In this document: positions 5,282 through 5,374 of the stretch, piece by piece
Numbering within the stretch: the first letter of the stretch is position 1
Layout of the letters: the number at the start of each line of letters is the position of its first letter
Source: Glaciimonas sp.
GTDB lineage: Bacteria; Pseudomonadota; Gammaproteobacteria; Burkholderiales; Burkholderiaceae
Length of the DNA: 5,374 nt
Reading direction: 5' to 3'
Assembly (NCBI GenBank): GCA_014377145.1
Contig: JACMQE010000257.1
Span: forward strand, 1-5,374
Made by a program: the position numbers and the translations under genes
Notes under the pieces: generated by a model
Told to the model about the DNA's origin: nothing
The model's input: the letters and a program-made list of their open reading frames with translations, nothing else
Databases searched by the model: none

Positions 5282-5374
5282 ATGATTCAAAAATTGGAAA
5301 ATCTCTTGCGTTCCAGCGAGGCTGACTCCGCCGGGATTTACAGTGGCTTCGCTAACACTACTAACGCCCAGGCA
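5282..5374 (+). CDS. Possible start of an unrecognised gene (3' end outside window)
   Basis: A frame opens with ATG at 5282, directly after an in-frame TAA (5276-5278), and stays open for 31 codons to the last base. The translation begins MIQKLENLLRSSEADSAGIY and continues with small and polar residues; I do not recognise it. In favour: it follows the gene block on the same strand, G+C rises compared with the preceding gap, and codon choice looks ordinary. Against: there is no clear Shine-Dalgarno sequence, 31 open codons are expected by chance fairly often, and the opposite strand is open over the same stretch. Confidence 0.4.
   Translation, partial: MIQKLENLLRSSEADSAGIYSGFANTTNAQA

Noticed and set aside
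1..5374. CRISPR arrays, tRNA or rRNA genes, transposases, insertion-sequence ends, attachment sites
   Set aside because: None was seen: no regular long repeats, no RNA-gene-like folds, no mobile-element genes or terminal inverted repeats with target duplications.

Overview
The window is an interior-to-end slice of a surface-polysaccharide (probably LPS O-antigen or capsule) biosynthesis cluster, with every recognisable gene on the + strand. Gene types and tight packing point to a Gram-negative bacterium, most likely in the Pseudomonadota. The genus cannot be fixed from this sequence. Base composition is uneven: sampled 60-base lines give about 57% G+C in the first gene, 25-40% around the start of rfbG, and about 33% in the last glycosyltransferase. 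Such a patchwork is common in exchangeable polysaccharide loci.

Layout: (1) 1-351, C-terminal end of a GT4-type glycosyltransferase cut by the window edge. (2) 348-893, a small SAM-dependent methyltransferase overlapping it by ATGA. (3) 894-987, a 94-base AT-rich gap, the only real break between the main genes. (4) 988-2100, CDP-glucose 4,6-dehydratase (rfbG). (5) 2088-2516, a short RmlC-like cupin, probable sugar epimerase. (6) 2520-3284, glucose-1-phosphate cytidylyltransferase (rfbF). (7) 3284-4201, an extended SDR, probable 4-ketoreductase or epimerase. (8) 4194-5123, a GT2 glycosyltransferase with a C-terminal hydrophobic segment. (9) 5124-5281, non-coding DNA with a weak minus-strand terminator-like hairpin and spaced short repeats. 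(10) 5282-5374, a possible start of another gene that runs off the end.

How they work together: RfbF activates glucose-1-phosphate to CDP-glucose and RfbG converts it to CDP-4-keto-6-deoxyglucose. The cupin and the SDR, placed on either side of rfbF, most simply finish the sugar by epimerisation and C4 reduction. No RfbH/E1-type 3-dehydrase or E3 reductase lies in the window, so the predicted product is a CDP-6-deoxyhexose rather than a classical 3,6-dideoxyhexose such as abequose or paratose. The glycosyltransferases would assemble the repeat unit and the methyltransferase may decorate it. From rfbG to the GT2 gene the frames overlap or abut, which suggests one translationally coupled transcript. 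The most interesting points are the non-canonical CDP-sugar branch, the divergent cupin active-site motifs, and a perfect G6/C6 hairpin inside the AT-rich GT2 gene.
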